Position numbers and translations under genes: made by a program
In this document: positions 51,771 to 61,700 of the stretch, in pieces
Numbering within the stretch: position 1 is the first letter of the stretch
How the letters are laid out: each line of letters starts with the position of its first letter
From: Bacteroidaceae bacterium
Lineage (GTDB): Bacteria; Bacteroidota; Bacteroidia; Bacteroidales; Bacteroidaceae
Direction: 5' to 3'
Length of the DNA: 64,000 nt
Assembly: GCA_902362595.1 (NCBI GenBank)
Contig: CABIXF010000002.1
Coordinates: 109,104 to 173,103, forward strand
Notes under the pieces: generated by a model
Databases searched by the model: none
What the model was told of the DNA's origin: nothing
The model's input: the letters and a program-made list of their open reading frames with translations, nothing else

Positions 51771-54082
51771 CGTTCCGCCTCCTTCCTTGCCATTTCCATG
51801 ATGATACTTCCTTGCTCCAACACTCCGTTTATAGCGGACTGCACATTTTCATTCTTTATATTCTCTTTATGGATGGCCTCATACAATGCCGCCAACGGCT
51901 GTTCCGCCTTTATCAGCATCCACGAGCTTCTGAGGTGGTGTATCCAGCCGTCCAACGCCTCCATGTCCCCGGCTTCCGCCGCCTTGCGCACTCCGTCCAT
52001 GTCGGATTGTGTCGTGATTGCCAGTTTTTCCAATGTGCGACGCCTATCACCGAAAGCGAGCAAGTGCGAAAGGTCTATATTGTTTATACCCTTTGGCTTG
52101 ACGCAATTTTCCGTGACGGCCAGCAACTCGCCTATGGAATAGGGCTTGTACAGCACGGCGGCGAACCCTTTTGCTTTCAGTTCACCTTCTTTCACATAGC
52201 CTGCGGCGGTGGCGGCAACTATGGGGATAGTCTGCGAGTTGCCGATTTCCGACGTGCGCAGCAGTTCCAGCACCTCGTAGCCGTTCATCTCCGGCATTTT
52301 CAGGTCGGTTATCAGTAAGTCATAGTCTTTCATACGCATCAGGTCGGTCAGTCCGTCCACGCTCTGGCAAGTGTCGCACTCCACGCCGCTTTGCCTGTAC
52401 ATTTCCTTCATCATGTCCAACAGCATCCCGTTGTTATCAATTGCCAGCACGGAGCTGCCGGACAATGCGGGATGCTTCATGCCTGTCTTTCCGCCTGTTG
52501 CCGTTTCCTGCGCCACGGGCAATGGCAGAGTCACAGTGAAACGGCTTCCTTTTCCTGGTACGCTCTCCACCCTGACGGTACCGCCCATCAAGCGCACAAG
52601 GTGGCGGACTATGGCAAGTCCCAGCCCGAAACCATCTTCCGTCACTGCGTTGCCCAACCGCTCGAATGGCTTGAATATCAGCGTCAGCTGCTCTTCGGTC
52701 ATGCCCGTGCCCGTGTCATCCACGGTCAGGGTGAATGTGCCGTCCTTATAATCTGTGCTTAATGCGACTGTGCCGCTTGGGGTGAATTTGATTGCATTGG
52801 AGAGCAGATTGCTGCCGATGCTCAGGATGCGGCTTCTGTCGCCGCAAACTATCTCGTCCGCTCTGCACTCAACCCTGAGGAAAAGCCGTTTCCCTTCCGC
52901 CAGCGGTCCGAACTCTGCCTGTAGGGTTTCGGCGACGGAACGCAGCCTGAACGGTTTGATATTTGGAGTCTCTTTGCCACTGTCAAGTCGGAAATACACC
53001 AGCAGGTCGTTTATCATTCCCGCCATGCGTCCGGCGGCGTTCCTTACGGCTTGGGCATGGCGCATGCGGCTGTCCGCCTCCGTGTCGTTCAGCAACAGTT
53101 CGGCGTTGCCACCAATGGCAGTCAGCGGAGTCCGTAGCTCATGGGTGACGTTCCGGATGAGGTTGCGCCTGAAACGTGCCAGTTCATCGTTCGTGCGCTT
53201 GCTTTCCTGCAGTTCGCCGATAAGCCTCTCCCGTTCCTTCCGTTCGTCGGCGTTCCGTTTCATTTCCCTATGGATGGCGAGATAGGAAAGCAGCAACAGG
53301 ACGATGGCGGCAGACAGGGTGGCGGTGAACAGCTGCGCGGACAGAGCTTGCGCTTCCGATATCTTTCGCTCCCGTTTTGCAAAGGCTTCCCGTGCCTGTG
53401 TGTCAAGGCTGTGTATCAGCCGTTCCAGTTCTGCGTTCAGCGCCCGGTTGCGGACACGCAGGCTGTCAGAGCAGGCATCCATTTCCGCCGCCTGCCGCCG
53501 TTGCAGCTCTATCAGGTTGTCGCTGAATTTATGCAGTTCCCCGGCCGACGGAAGCACTTGCACTTTCTTCTTTCCGCCAAACACTCCTGCCAGCCCGCTT
53601 TTCTTCCGTGTCACTGTGCGGACGCGCGTCGCCCTCCTCGCTACTTCTGGCAGACGGTTCACCAGAAGGCTGTCAGCCTCGTCCTGCCGTTCCACCGCTT
53701 CCATGACATGGCGGAGGTGTGTTTCCTTGTCGGCCAATAGGGTGCGGAGCGTGTCTATCTGTGCCGGGTGCACGTATTCCGCGCAACGCGGCTTTACCGA
53801 CAGCAGCAGACTGTCCGTGCGCAGGCGATATGTGCAGTAGCAGAGGTAGTCTGCCTCGCGCCAACCCATGACACCCTCGCCCAGCAGAGAGAGCCGGATG
53901 ATGCGGTCGCGGACGGTATCCATATCGCAGCGCACACGGCGTATGTCCTCCACGCCGGCCTCTATTTTCCTTATTTGCGCACGTTCGTAGAGCATAATGG
54001 CGGTCAGCCCTCCGGCGACGGCCAGCAGGGCAAAGTATCCCGCCAATATTCTGTATTGCAGTTTCCTTTCTTTCTTTTCCAT
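51758..54082 (-). CDS. rteA: RteA-like hybrid sensor kinase
   Basis: 774 residues. Membrane segments near 10-28 and 265-285 enclose a helical periplasmic sensor; then the kinase with His314 in NVTHELRTPL, the ATPase boxes (GTGMTEEQL, GFGLGLAIV), a receiver with Asp593 in LLITDLKMPE and an Hpt-like C-terminus (IHHLRSSW). Layout matches RteA of Bacteroides conjugative elements. The ATG is only about 20 bases beyond an intrinsic terminator (54103-54140) with no promoter between, so expression depends on readthrough. Confidence 0.85.
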   Translation of the reverse strand: MEKKERKLQYRILAGYFALLAVAGGLTAIMLYERAQIRKIEAGVEDIRRVRCDMDTVRDRIIRLSLLGEGVMGWREADYLCYCTYRLRTDSLLLSVKPRCAEYVHPAQIDTLRTLLADKETHLRHVMEAVERQDEADSLLVNRLPEVARRATRVRTVTRKKSGLAGVFGGKKKVQVLPSAGELHKFSDNLIELQRRQAAEMDACSDSLRVRNRALNAELERLIHSLDTQAREAFAKRERKISEAQALSAQLFTATLSAAIVLLLLSYLAIHREMKRNADERKERERLIGELQESKRTNDELARFRRNLIRNVTHELRTPLTAIGGNAELLLNDTEADSRMRHAQAVRNAAGRMAGMINDLLVYFRLDSGKETPNIKPFRLRSVAETLQAEFGPLAEGKRLFLRVECRADEIVCGDRSRILSIGSNLLSNAIKFTPSGTVALSTDYKDGTFTLTVDDTGTGMTEEQLTLIFKPFERLGNAVTEDGFGLGLAIVRHLVRLMGGTVRVESVPGKGSRFTVTLPLPVAQETATGGKTGMKHPALSGSSVLAIDNNGMLLDMMKEMYRQSGVECDTCQSVDGLTDLMRMKDYDLLITDLKMPEMNGYEVLELLRTSEIGNSQTIPIVAATAAGYVKEGELKAKGFAAVLYKPYSIGELLAVTENCVKPKGINNIDLSHLLAFGDRRRTLEKLAITTQSDMDGVRKAAEAGDMEALDGWIHHLRSSWMLIKAEQPLAALYEAIHKENIKNENVQSAINGVLEQGSIIMEMARKEAERWDG

Positions 54083-54102
54083 TGTATGTTGTCTGTCAGG
54101 GC

Positions 54103-54140
54103 AAAAAAATCCCGGCAGTCGTGTGTTGGCGGCTGCCGGG
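54103..54140 (-). terminator. Intrinsic terminator just before rteA
   Basis: On the minus strand CCCGGCAGCCG pairs with CGACTGCCGGG (one mismatch zone) and is followed by ATTTTTTT. It is a strong terminator for pstS and the 178-residue gene, placed 21 bases before the rteA ATG, so it could also act as an attenuator. Confidence 0.85.
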
Positions 54141-54187
54141 CGGTATCTTATATGCCGGGCTTGCTTCCGTATGTGCTGTGGCTGTCC

Positions 54188-54724
54188 TCAGATGTCGTCT
54201 TCCTCCACGGCGGCGGTGAGGTGGCGCACCAGCGCCACGCCTCCGTCGTGCACGGTGTAGAACACACACCACGTGACGTGCGGCACGCCCTGCATCCTGA
54301 ACCGCGTCCAGAACGTGTCCTTGCCGCAGAAACGGATGAACGCATCGGGGGTGGCTTCCCTGCGGCGTGGCAGGGGGCGCAATGCACGGGTTATGCGATG
54401 CAACAGCAAGGGCGTGAACTCCTTTTCCCTTATGTTCGTGGGACGTGTGAAGCGCATGGAATAAACTTTTCCCGTTTCTTCGGACAGACGGCGGCGCACT
54501 TCGGGCAGGTAGCGAACGTCGCCGCGATCCGCGTCGTCGAAGGCGGGGCACAGCGTGTGCGCCGTCACCGAACGCGCCATGTCGCCCTGCTCCTTCGTGT
54601 CCAGCCCGTGCGACCGCAGGAAGGCGTTAAGCTCCCTGCCATGCACGTGCAGGTCGATGTCGATCCGCGAGGGGGTTCCGTCGTCATCCCTGAAGAGCGT
54701 GATTCCGTTGTACTGTACCATCAC
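54188..54724 (-). CDS. Hypothetical protein downstream of pstS
   Basis: 178 residues (MMVQYNGITLFRDDDGTPSR). Basic, Arg-rich (RRRLSEETGKVYSM, RALRPLPRRREATP) and His/Cys-containing; no signal peptide or membrane span. It starts 3 bases after pstS and is co-transcribed with it. High GC like pstS. I do not recognise the family. Confidence 0.65.
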   Translation of the reverse strand: MMVQYNGITLFRDDDGTPSRIDIDLHVHGRELNAFLRSHGLDTKEQGDMARSVTAHTLCPAFDDADRGDVRYLPEVRRRLSEETGKVYSMRFTRPTNIREKEFTPLLLHRITRALRPLPRRREATPDAFIRFCGKDTFWTRFRMQGVPHVTWCVFYTVHDGGVALVRHLTAAVEEDDI

Positions 54725-54727
54725 GTC

Positions 54728-55834
54728 TTACTTGATTTCCTTTCCCTTGTACGTCACCTTGTCTAATGTCTCCAGAGCCTTGGCCGCCACCTCGGTGGGC
54801 AGGGGCGCGTAGTTCAGTCGCGAGGCGATGACCTGCGCTTCGGGACCCGCCAGCCAACGGAGCACGCACACCGTGGCTTCCGCCTCACCCCGGCTGCGCC
54901 CGGCATAGTCCTGCTCCTTGTAAAGCATCACCCACGAGAAGCAGCTGATGGGGTACGCTTCCGGAGCCGTGCTGTTGGTGATCATGATGTTGGTGGCCGA
55001 CGCTTCGCGGGCGGCTGCGGCTATGCTCTCTGCCGTGGGGAGCATGAAGTTGCCCGCCGCATTCTGTATTTCAGCGCGTTGCAGGTTATAGGCCACCGAG
55101 TAACCCGATGAGGCATAGCCTATCGCGCCGGGGATTTTCTCTATCAGTGTGGCAATGCCGGGTGTGCCAGTGGCGGCCACGCCGTGAGGAAACTGCGGGT
55201 GCATGCCCGTGCCCACCGATGACTTCCATTCTCCGCTCGTCTGGCTCAAGTAGTAGGTAAAGGCGTAGGTCGTACCGCTACCGTCCAGTCGGAAGATGGG
55301 GTAGATTTCCTTGTCGGGCAGTTGCTTGCCGGGGTTCACGGCGGCGATGCGCGGGTCGTTCCAGCGCGTCAGCTCGCCGAGGTAGATGTCTGCCAGCAGT
55401 TCGCCCGTCAGCCGCAAGTTGTCCACGCCCTCCAGGTTGTAGGCTATCTCCACCGCACCCACGCACATCGGCACGACCACGGCCTGTGCGGGCAGACTGT
55501 CGAGCTGCTCGCGGGTGGGCGGCACATCGATGCCTACAAAGTCAGTTTGCAGGTTGCGCAGGCTTTCCATGCCCTTACTGGAACCGATGCCTGCGTAGGT
55601 GACGGGTACGCTGTTACGCTGCCAGTAGGCTTTGAACGCCTCGTTGTAGAAAGGCAGGGGGAAGGTGGCTCCGGCAGCGGTCACTACCGTGCGGCTTCCG
55701 GCCGGCACTTTGTCTTTCGTCTCGCCGGAGGCCGTCATCGCCGAGGCCAGCAGGATGAACGCCACGCACAGCGCGCTGATTGCAGCCGTCGGAAGTGTTC
55801 CGCCCGGCTTGCTGAAGATGTTTCTGAATTTCAT
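54728..55834 (-). CDS. pstS: Phosphate-binding protein PstS
   Basis: 368 residues with an export signal (ALCVAFILLASAMTASG, no lipobox Cys) and PstS motifs: GATFPLPFYNEAFKAYW, YAGIGSSKGMESL, DFVGIDVPPT and FRLDGSGTTYAF, which line the phosphate site. It would bind phosphate in the periplasm. PstC, PstA and PstB are absent from the window. Instead it is upstream of RteA and downstream of a TonB receptor locus on the same strand, suggesting an outer-membrane phosphorus uptake set or a sensor role (inference). Confidence 0.88.
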   Translation of the reverse strand: MKFRNIFSKPGGTLPTAAISALCVAFILLASAMTASGETKDKVPAGSRTVVTAAGATFPLPFYNEAFKAYWQRNSVPVTYAGIGSSKGMESLRNLQTDFVGIDVPPTREQLDSLPAQAVVVPMCVGAVEIAYNLEGVDNLRLTGELLADIYLGELTRWNDPRIAAVNPGKQLPDKEIYPIFRLDGSGTTYAFTYYLSQTSGEWKSSVGTGMHPQFPHGVAATGTPGIATLIEKIPGAIGYASSGYSVAYNLQRAEIQNAAGNFMLPTAESIAAAAREASATNIMITNSTAPEAYPISCFSWVMLYKEQDYAGRSRGEAEATVCVLRWLAGPEAQVIASRLNYAPLPTEVAAKALETLDKVTYKGKEIK

Positions 55835-56118
55835 AATCGTTGAATTTTTTAATTTGTTGTTATAGTATTTTTATGTTTCCGTTTCCTTGTCCGTTTCCGC
55901 TTTCCGACGTGGTTTCGGGTCTTGCCCGGCATCATTTGCAGCCGTGTGGCATAGGGGCGGGGCGGCACGTATGCCATGCGGTTGCGTCTTTGTGCCATCT
56001 GGATACCCCGACAAGTGCTCCTGCCGTTGGCCGGACTGGTTTCGTGGTCGTTAAGGAAAGAGGAAAAAGCTCCTCCGACGCTCTGCGTCGTTGATGCCTG
56101 TCGCCGGAGGGGCTTCGG

Positions 56119-57114
56119 TTATTGTTGCTCCCAAGGTATACTTAATCCCGTAAGAACCTCAATAGTATTTCCGCCACCACTAATCATAACAGTTGCTTTT
56201 TTCCATCCCAAGAAACTCCAAGTATCATCACCATACAAATAATCACTAATAAACATCTGACTATCATAATCTATGATGACTTCACCTGTTGGAAGTTCTA
56301 TACTATAAATATAATAATCATTGTTGATATCTGTCATATTAAATTCTACATACTCCGAGATTACACCTCTCTGTAGAGTTAAGGTGTATGTTACTGGTAC
56401 CTGTGAAGACCAATCCCAGTTAACATCGACTTTATATAACTTCAATATGATTTCATCAGTGTTTAATATTTCGTCTCCTGTATAAAGGAATCTGACTTTT
56501 GAAGTGTTGTAAACTGTCGGTTCTGGTTCTGTATCTTCTGGAATATCTAAAAATTCAGTGTCAGACAGTTGCATAATGTTTATTGACATGCCAGCTGTGA
56601 TTGTCACTTCTGTTGAGAATATTGGAGTTGTCTCACCTGTTTTCCTGATTTCCAAATCACCTGTCAAATTTTCGGTCGGGATGTAATTTATTACATTATT
56701 CTGTAGTTCTTGGTCGTTAAACCAAATAGTATAGCTATCGGCCTCATTTGTAAATATGACAGATGGAGTCATCGGGATAAATTTGTCCTCACTGTAAATG
56801 TCAATCCTATCTCCGATTTTTATAAATTGTATATTTTGTCGTTCTTCCAATGAGATATTTTGACTGAATACTATATTCCCATTTTCTTTTTCATGAATTT
56901 CAAGAAGTCCGTTTGGAGTATTCCGTGGAACTATGCCGTTGGCTCCTTCTTTCCCTTCAAACACAAAAGTATAATTTTGCTCTATGTCTTCAGGATAGAA
57001 AAAGGAAAATGAATATTCATAATATCCAACATCCCAATTATCTCCTTCTGTATCGCATCCAAAAAATGACAAAAAGCAGATAAGCAAACAAGTAAAGCAA
57101 ACGTATTTTTTCAT
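56119..57114 (-). CDS. Surface lipoprotein of unknown ligand
   Basis: 331 residues from the ATG at 57114 (MKKYVCFTCLLICFLSFFGC), giving the lipobox SFFGC; an upstream extension would run into the hairpin at 57129-57178. Beta-rich with about four repeated units, two of them with the pattern NGLLEIHEKENGNIVFSQNI and TGDLEIRKTGETTPIFSTEV. AT-rich compared with pstS. Follows the beta-helix lipoprotein gene and is probably co-transcribed. Ligand unknown. Confidence 0.7.
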   Translation of the reverse strand: MKKYVCFTCLLICFLSFFGCDTEGDNWDVGYYEYSFSFFYPEDIEQNYTFVFEGKEGANGIVPRNTPNGLLEIHEKENGNIVFSQNISLEERQNIQFIKIGDRIDIYSEDKFIPMTPSVIFTNEADSYTIWFNDQELQNNVINYIPTENLTGDLEIRKTGETTPIFSTEVTITAGMSINIMQLSDTEFLDIPEDTEPEPTVYNTSKVRFLYTGDEILNTDEIILKLYKVDVNWDWSSQVPVTYTLTLQRGVISEYVEFNMTDINNDYYIYSIELPTGEVIIDYDSQMFISDYLYGDDTWSFLGWKKATVMISGGGNTIEVLTGLSIPWEQQ

Positions 57115-57128
57115 TTTCTCTTTTTTAA

Positions 57129-57178
57129 GAGCGGTTGAAGAGTGTGACTTAAAAAGATACACACTCTATCAACCGCTC
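57129..57178 (-). repeat. Intercistronic hairpin
   Basis: GAGCGGTTG (57129-57137) pairs with CAACCGCTC (57170-57178), and an inner AGAGTGT/ACACTCT stem extends it. It sits between two lipoprotein genes. It lacks a following T-run on the minus strand, so it is more likely an mRNA processing or stability element than a terminator. Confidence 0.6.
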
Positions 57179-57193
57179 AGTTAGTTACATTTG

Positions 57194-58525
57194 TCATCTA
57201 ACCCAACTTTCTGTCAACCAGTTGCTATTTGCCGCAATAGCACCACGATAAGTAGTGGGGGTGAACCAGCTGTCCAAACCGTTAAAGTCGGCACCTTCAT
57301 TAGCAGGACTTGCGTTAGGTCTTAATGCTCTGGCATTTTTATATGCTCCCCATTCAGAGGTTAAACCAATACCAGATGCATCAACTAAATCATTGTTGTT
57401 ACCAATTATGCCTCCTACAATTTCATTACCAGAAGGCTGAGAACTAATGATATTATTTTCTAATACACTATTATCCAAACGAGGTGAATCTGTAAAATAA
57501 ATTCCTATGGGATAGCCATAAAGAATACTGTTCTTTAATGTAAACTCACATCCTCTACGGAAATTTGCAGCAGATTTCAAAGATTTACCATCGCTCATAG
57601 CAGAAGCTGCAACTTGACCTGTACTTGTACCTATAATTGTAAGATTACTGATGGTAGGATGAGTGTAAGGGGTAGAAGCGTAAGGTTCGTCCCCTTCATT
57701 GTCACATTCGATACCGTTCGGGTCTTTGGTAAACAGAGTACCGCTTGCATCTACTGTAGCCACAAGGAACTGAAGCTTGCCACGATAACCAAAATCGAAA
57801 TCGAAAGCGTCATCGTGTGTGCTGGTAGAAACCAAATACTTGCCATTTACTGTACCACCGAAGAATTCGAAACCGTCATCCTCGCCATAATAAGCCTGGC
57901 AGTGGTCAAAGGTAGTACCTGCACCTACTCCACCAAAGGTAAAGGCATTCAATTCATTGTCTGTATGTACATTAGCACCGGCATACTCTACACGTACATA
58001 CTGAATAGTTCCGGAATTGTCGTTAGCATTGTTGCCACCATAAGAAACATCAACTCCGGCAGGAACAGATGCCTGCTCAATACCTTCGATGTATTGTGTT
58101 TCTGTCTGGTTGATAGGAGCATCACCCAATATTACGAGACCACCCCAACCGCCGGGAGTCTGATGTCCTGACTCAGCAGTCATGACAATCGGGTTAGATG
58201 CTGTACCACGAGCATCAATCATACCGTCACGGGTAATAATCAAAGCCGATGCTTGTGCAGGGTCGGCATTGTACTTACCGATGATTTTCGTTCCGGCAGG
58301 AATCGTCAAGGTGGCACCACCTGTAACATACACCTTTCCATTCAATGTAACCTCATCGTAATTCCACGTGGTGTTGGTGTTGATTACACCAGACACGGTA
58401 ATGGAACGGGCTGCACGGGTGTCCACACTGTTAATCACCTCGTCTTCGTTCGAGCACGAAGTCATGCTCATGCCAGCTGTAAGCACTCCGGCTAACAGCA
58501 AGGCTGAAAAAATGGAATTTTTCAT
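57194..58525 (-). CDS. Parallel beta-helix surface lipoprotein
   Basis: 443 residues, lipobox MTSC with a following SNEDE tail typical of surface export. From about residue 60 the sequence is right-handed beta-helix: YVTGGATLTIPAGTKIIGKY, GTASNPIVMTAES, then turns with N/D ladders and GWGGLVILGDAPIN. Such proteins accompany large TonB receptors in Bacteroidota. It probably helps bind substrate at the receptor encoded just upstream (58764-61946). Confidence 0.8.
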   Translation of the reverse strand: MKNSIFSALLLAGVLTAGMSMTSCSNEDEVINSVDTRAARSITVSGVINTNTTWNYDEVTLNGKVYVTGGATLTIPAGTKIIGKYNADPAQASALIITRDGMIDARGTASNPIVMTAESGHQTPGGWGGLVILGDAPINQTETQYIEGIEQASVPAGVDVSYGGNNANDNSGTIQYVRVEYAGANVHTDNELNAFTFGGVGAGTTFDHCQAYYGEDDGFEFFGGTVNGKYLVSTSTHDDAFDFDFGYRGKLQFLVATVDASGTLFTKDPNGIECDNEGDEPYASTPYTHPTISNLTIIGTSTGQVAASAMSDGKSLKSAANFRRGCEFTLKNSILYGYPIGIYFTDSPRLDNSVLENNIISSQPSGNEIVGGIIGNNNDLVDASGIGLTSEWGAYKNARALRPNASPANEGADFNGLDSWFTPTTYRGAIAANSNWLTESWVR

Positions 58526-58609
58526 TTGTTAATTAAAATTTTAATTGAACATATTGGAAACTCCGTCAAAGAAAAGCGGAACCGTGAACCACTGCTTTGC
58601 TTTTAATGT

Positions 58610-58735
58610 CTATATCGGGGACAAATGGCAGATGTAACTTGTCCGCATGACAAGCATATAGGCACTGTCGATTGTCCATAGACACCATTCTGTTACTTGA
58701 CTGGTATTGGTCGGCTTTCTTGTCTTCGTCTCCAT
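58610..58735 (-). CDS. Possible 41-residue peptide
   Basis: METKTRKPTNTSQVTEWCLW then a short hydrophobic stretch, ATG 58735 to TAG 58610-58612, on the same strand in the 238-base gap between receptor and lipoprotein genes. No ribosome-binding site or family support, so it may be chance. Confidence 0.2.
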   Translation of the reverse strand: METKTRKPTNTSQVTEWCLWTIDSAYMLVMRTSYICHLSPI

Positions 58736-58763
58736 TTTTTATTTTGTATCTTAGTATATTTAT

Positions 58764-61700
58764 TTAGAATTTATATCCTACCGACAACGAAAGGTTTACG
58801 CCTTTTTTGATGCGGCTCATCACCCAATCTCCGTTGTTATAATTCATATCTGATGTGAGGTCAGTATTTGAGTAGCTACAATTCCGGTAAACTACGATGT
58901 CCTCGTTGAGAATGTCGCTGGCATTGAACTTCACTTCCAATTTATCATTAAGGAAATGTCCGGTAAGCTGAATGTCGAGCACATTGCGCGGAGCCTCATA
59001 CTGGTCGTGCATTGTCGCATCTCCTGCATAAACCAACTTGCGTCCGTTACGCCCATAATTGATGGCTGCACCGAACATTTTGCCGTCATAAGCCAAACCT
59101 GCGTTAATGGTATAGGGAGCCAAGCCTTGCAAAGGGCGGCTACGGTCTTCCATTTGCGAACGATTTTCCGTTCCGGCCGCCTCGCTCATTAACTTGTCCA
59201 AGTTGTAAGTGACATCACCTTTCAGAAAAGTGGCGTTACCGCTCAAGTAGAGGTCTTTCAGGAACGAACCGGGAGCAAGGAAACCGAGCGACTTGCGCAC
59301 GTTAATTTCAATGCCTTTCACCGAAGCGTCATCTATATTGAACGGATAGAGCACATACTGCAATTCGTTGGTCTGGCGGGTTACCATTTCGATAGGGTCT
59401 TTGAATTTCTTGTAGAATGCGCTGACCGAAAGCACTTCACCCGCCTGCGGATACCATTCCAAGCGGAGGTCAAAATTATCGGAATGCGATTGACGGAGCT
59501 GCCCCATACTTCTAATCTCCACACGATCGTCCACGTTGTAATACGTACATGGCGTTAATTCTCGGAAATCCGGACGAGCTATGGTGCGGCTGTAAGCGAA
59601 ACGGGCGTTCAGGTTATCCGTGATATTATATACCAAAGTGGCGGCAGGCAGCCAGTCGGTTTTCTTTACAGTTACTGTGCTGTCTTTTGTTACTTGCTCA
59701 TTTCTGTCAAAAAATGTAGTGTACACTTCCGTATTGGCATCTTCCATACGCACACCGGCAGTAAGGTGCAGCTTGCGGAAGAAAGTGAACTCACCCATCA
59801 GATAGGCGGCATGGATATTCTGCTTTCCTTCATAATAATCAGCAACACTTCCACCAAGACCGCTTGTCACATAATGGATGGCGCCACTTGCAAAGTTTTT
59901 AGGGTCATACAATTCTGTTAGGTTAAAATGAGCATCTCTTAAGGCAACCCAAGTCTCCCAATTTTCACTATCGCCGGATGGAGGCATACCATGCAGGTAT
60001 TGTTGCTCATAATCAGAAGTGCGGAAGGTACCTATATATCCTGCTTTAACAATCTGTTTATTACCTGAGATAACAAAAGGATGTTCAAGATTCAATCCTA
60101 TATTTTTCTTGCGTTCTTTCAGATTGCTGTACATCAGATGTCCTTGCTGTATCTCAAATGGACTAGTAGTTATACTTTGATTCCAGCTAATTATACCTTC
60201 TTTCATATCGCCTTGTACAATACCTTGTGCGTAACGATCGTCGGGATTGGTACGCTCCACCTGATTGAACGAGGCATTCCATGTCACGATAAGGTTTTCG
60301 TCAAAAAGTTTGTGCTCACCGTCAAGCTGGGTCTGCCAAAGCTGGCTACGCATGGGTACGCTGTATTGCTCATAAGTATTAAATTTTGTAGTATATCTAT
60401 GTATGTAACGTTCGAGATTGGTATGCGTAAATCGGTTGTTGAACATATTGCGCCACGTGATTTTATGATTGGGCATTTCCCAACCCACATTTGCCACCGC
60501 ACCTATGGCGGAAACCATCTTGTAACGCTTGCCAGGTCCGTTCAGGCTGTCATTTGATATGGTCTTCATTTCCTTGTATTCCTCCACGGTCTGCTCGTTG
60601 CGGTATGTGAGGGCGGCCACGAAGCCGATTTTCTGGTTGTAGCCGAACTCAAAAGGCGCACCTACGGTCAGCGAATAGTTCTGTACGGGCATGCCCTTGT
60701 AACGCTTCATGCCGAAAGTGTTTTTCAGCGCGGCGTTCTGTGCACCTAATTCCAGCGCGGCATCATCGCGCCCGGCATACCATTTGCGGTCGTCCACGTT
60801 GCCGAAGAACCAGTCGGACTTGAAACGTGTGTTGCTCATGAAGTCCTTGCCTGTGCTAAGCGTGTTCATGCCCGTGCCGAGAGAGAGGTTAAAAATCTTC
60901 TTGTTGGGTACGGCGAGCGTGTTCACCTCCACAAGACCGCCCGTGAACTCACCCGGAAGGTCAGGGGTGAAGGTCTTGGCGATAGTCACGTTATCCACCA
61001 GTCCGCTCGGTATCACGTCGAAAGCGAAGTTGCGGCGATTAGGTTCCGTGGAAGGCAGCGATGCGCCGTTGAGCTGCACGTTGTTGTAGCGTTCGCCCAT
61101 GCCTCGCACGTTGACATATTTACCGTTGTCGATATTGACACCTGCCACACGGCCCAATACCTGCGCCACGTTGTTGTCCGATGTCTTTTTCATCAGGTCG
61201 GCACTGATACCGTCGCTCATCGCCACCATGTTCTTCTGCTTGGCATATAGGGCGTTGGCGCTGGCCTTGTTGTAGGTGGCTGTCACCACCACTTCACCCA
61301 ACATCTCGCTTGCCTCCTGCAAAATCACATCCAGCGGAGTGCTTTTCCCGGAATTGATTTTCACGTCACTCACGCGCATGGTCTGATAGGAGATGCAGGA
61401 CACTTCCACCGTAAAGCTGCGTGTGGGAAGCCCGCTGACGGTAAAATTGCCGCGCAGATCGGTAGCTGCCCCTTTGCCCGATAGCTCAACAATGCGCACC
61501 GTAGCGCCCACGATGGGGAAGCCGTCCTTATCGACCACCGTACCCGTCAGGCTTCCGCTGCCCGTGCGGGGCTGCTGGCCGGAAGCCGAAGCCGTGCTCC
61601 CTGTCTTATAAACGGCATACGTGCGTTCGCCCGTCTTCTTGTAAGAGTAGGCCGTACCCGAAAGGCTGGCCGCCAAGTCCTTTTCAAGGGATGAACTGCG

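Noticed and set aside
54096..54551. 151-residue minus-strand frame over the pstS-rteA gap
   Set aside because: Arg/His/Pro-rich shadow in another frame of the 178-residue gene that also runs through the terminator.
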